NCBI RefSeq assembly: GCF_041468085.1
Contig: NZ_CP121015.1
Span: 372,001-436,000, forward strand
Length of the DNA stretch: 64,000 nt
Reading direction: 5' to 3'
DNA from: Tistrella mobilis
GTDB lineage: Bacteria; Pseudomonadota; Alphaproteobacteria; Tistrellales; Tistrellaceae
In this document: in pieces, positions 62,645-64,000 of the stretch
Numbering within the stretch: position 1 is the stretch's first letter
How the letters are laid out: the number at the start of each line of letters is the position of its first letter
Position numbers and translations under genes: made by a program
The notes under the pieces: model-generated
What the model saw: the letters and a program-made list of their open reading frames with translations, nothing else
Databases searched by the model: none
Told to the model about the DNA's origin: nothing

Positions 62645-64000
62645 ATGCCTCAGGATGACCCGATGGCGGGGATCGCCCGCCTTTTGCCCGGCCTGAAGGC
62701 CGATCGGCGGACCCCGGCGGCAGATCTCGGCGTGCTGGCCGGAAAGATCGAGACCGGGGGCGCGAACATCCTGGCGGCGCGGCCGCAGGATGCGTTTTCG
62801 GTGCTGGCCATGGCCGGGATCGGGCCGGCGGCGGATCTGCGCGGGCTGGCGCCGTCCAGGGTGGCCGGGCCGTTCGTCGATCTGGACGGGCGGCGGCTGT
62901 TCGTCGATGTGTTCGAGGCGGGCAAGCTGACGCCGGTGATCCCGAAGGGTGAAACGACACCGCTGATGCTGGTCCCGGGCGGCTCGGCGCGGCGGATGCG
63001 CGATCAGATCGCGATCAACATCACCGCCGGCACGGTCTGGATCGCGGCGGGGCTGTTCTCCAGCAAGGCACCGGCGAAGGGCTGGGCCGGGCTGCCGGTT
63101 CGGGGCGGCACCGCCCGGTTCGCCGCGGCCACCACCACCGGCACCGCCATCGCCGCCCCGCCCAGGGGCGAAATCGTGCTGGAACTGGGCTATGAACCCG
63201 ACCCGGCCAATACCTGCCCGGATGCGGCGATCACGGCACCCGCCAAGCTCACCATCACCATCGACGGCGGCAAGGCGACGGTTGCACTGGACGGCGGCGA
63301 GGCGCGGTTCGGCGGCACCACCCATGTCGTGGAGCCGGCGGAAAAGGTGGTGTGGCATGCCGCCGAAAACGGCCTCTGGTTCCCGGCCGACATCGCCCCC
63401 ACGGCAATCGATGCCGCCGGGATCGACTGGCGGGTGGCCGGTTTCGATGCCGGTTTCCGCATCGCCCGCGGCGGCTGGCTGATCCCGGTGGTGGTGAACG
63501 CCGCCCCCGAAACCCTGCCCCAGGCCAGCACCAGCGGCCATTGGTGCCTGGCGCTGAAGGGCGATCCGCAGGTCGGCTGGGCGGGGCTGAATGGCCGGGT
63601 GCGGATCACCGATCCCACGCTGCTGATCGGCCAGGGCGTTTTCATGCTGATCGACCGCAGCGCCGCCGCCGATCCGGGGGCCGCGACCCGCTTCGATCTC
63701 TGGGCGCTGGGGGCCGACATCGCCGGCCGCCAGGGCATCACCGCCACACTCGCCACCGCCGGTGCGGTGGTGATCGGCTGCGCCGGCGCCGGTCGGCATT
63801 TCGCCATGGCCGAGGCCCGGCTGGCCGAACGGCTCGCCTGTCCGCGCGACCATGCCGGCCGGCCGGTCGCCACCCGCCCGGTCGCCGCCATGGTGATGAT
63901 TTCCGAAGAAGCGGGGCAGCTGCGGGCCGATCTGATGGCGACCGGTTTTGCCGGCGATGCCCCGGGCAGCCTGCGCCTGGTGGTGGAAAACGCCGTGCTG
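62645..64000 (+). CDS. Large beta-rich protein, 3' truncated by window end
   Basis: GGGAGGG five bases before the ATG sets the start, and the frame stays open for 452 codons to the last base. The product begins MPQDDPMAGIARLLPGLKAD, with no signal peptide. It is Ala/Gly/Thr-rich with repeated strand pairs such as LTITIDGGKATVALDGGEA and GRVRITDPTLLIGQGVFML. A hydrophobic stretch GAVVIGCAGAG lies near residue 378. No catalytic motif was seen. Composition and style recall the giant proteins at the left end of the window, so this may begin a second cassette of the same kind. That is inference; no direct sequence identity was shown. Confidence 0.8.
   Translation, partial: MPQDDPMAGIARLLPGLKADRRTPAADLGVLAGKIETGGANILAARPQDAFSVLAMAGIGPAADLRGLAPSRVAGPFVDLDGRRLFVDVFEAGKLTPVIPKGETTPLMLVPGGSARRMRDQIAINITAGTVWIAAGLFSSKAPAKGWAGLPVRGGTARFAAATTTGTAIAAPPRGEIVLELGYEPDPANTCPDAAITAPAKLTITIDGGKATVALDGGEARFGGTTHVVEPAEKVVWHAAENGLWFPADIAPTAIDAAGIDWRVAGFDAGFRIARGGWLIPVVVNAAPETLPQASTSGHWCLALKGDPQVGWAGLNGRVRITDPTLLIGQGVFMLIDRSAAADPGAATRFDLWALGADIAGRQGITATLATAGAVVIGCAGAGRHFAMAEARLAERLACPRDHAGRPVATRPVAAMVMISEEAGQLRADLMATGFAGDAPGSLRLVVENAVL

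Overview
The window is very GC-rich, with G or C at nearly every third codon position. It carries two-component systems, AMP-forming acyl-CoA synthetase and acyl-CoA carboxylase genes, and several orphan peptide precursors. This suggests a metabolically versatile alphaproteobacterium, perhaps Rhodospirillales and Tistrella-like; that placement is from general gene style only. No rRNA, tRNA, CRISPR array or transposase was recognised.

Layout. (1) 2-21855: a tightly coupled plus-strand operon, cut by the left edge. It encodes a protein of fibronectin-III-like repeats, a 1293-residue beta-rich protein, two ComEC-like metallo-beta-lactamase-fold proteins, and two giant proteins (2522 and 1495 residues) with degenerate LysM-like modules. 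None has an obvious signal peptide. It looks like a self-contained, poorly described cassette and is the best candidate for a new system. A 452-codon open fragment of similar character starts at 62645 and runs off the right edge. (2) 22055-25331: a less GC-rich accessory patch with an HExxH metallopeptidase, a clavaminate-synthase-like oxygenase and a divergent HTH regulator. (3) 25412-35778: small stress and membrane proteins, a transporter-fused hybrid kinase with its LuxR-type regulator, a kinase/ATPase fusion, a YnfA-like protein and a CHASE3 kinase. (4) 35883-40210 and 45816-54455: acyl-CoA metabolism (SDR, acyl-CoA synthetase, AraC regulator, two crotonases, a biotin-dependent carboxylase pair, acyl-CoA dehydrogenase, GST). 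Together these fit degradation of a branched or unsaturated acid.

(5) 41372-45385: a short lasso-precursor-like peptide followed by three tail-collar-domain genes, a chemoreceptor broken at a G8 tract, and a second lasso-like peptide. (6) 51575-53519: four paralogous NHLP/Nif11-type leader peptides with double-glycine-like sites and cysteine-free cores, two of them behind a duplicated promoter segment. A decayed fragment that looks like the N-terminus of a B12-binding radical SAM protein lies at 54752-55073. No RiPP exporter or cyclase is in the window, so all six precursors are locally orphan. (7) 55141-62226: a LysR gene and a complete type I restriction-modification operon hsdM-hsdS-hsdR, with a 29-bp repeat inside hsdS.

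Starts were chosen by ribosome-binding sites where these were visible. Family assignments rest on motifs read by eye, not on database searches.
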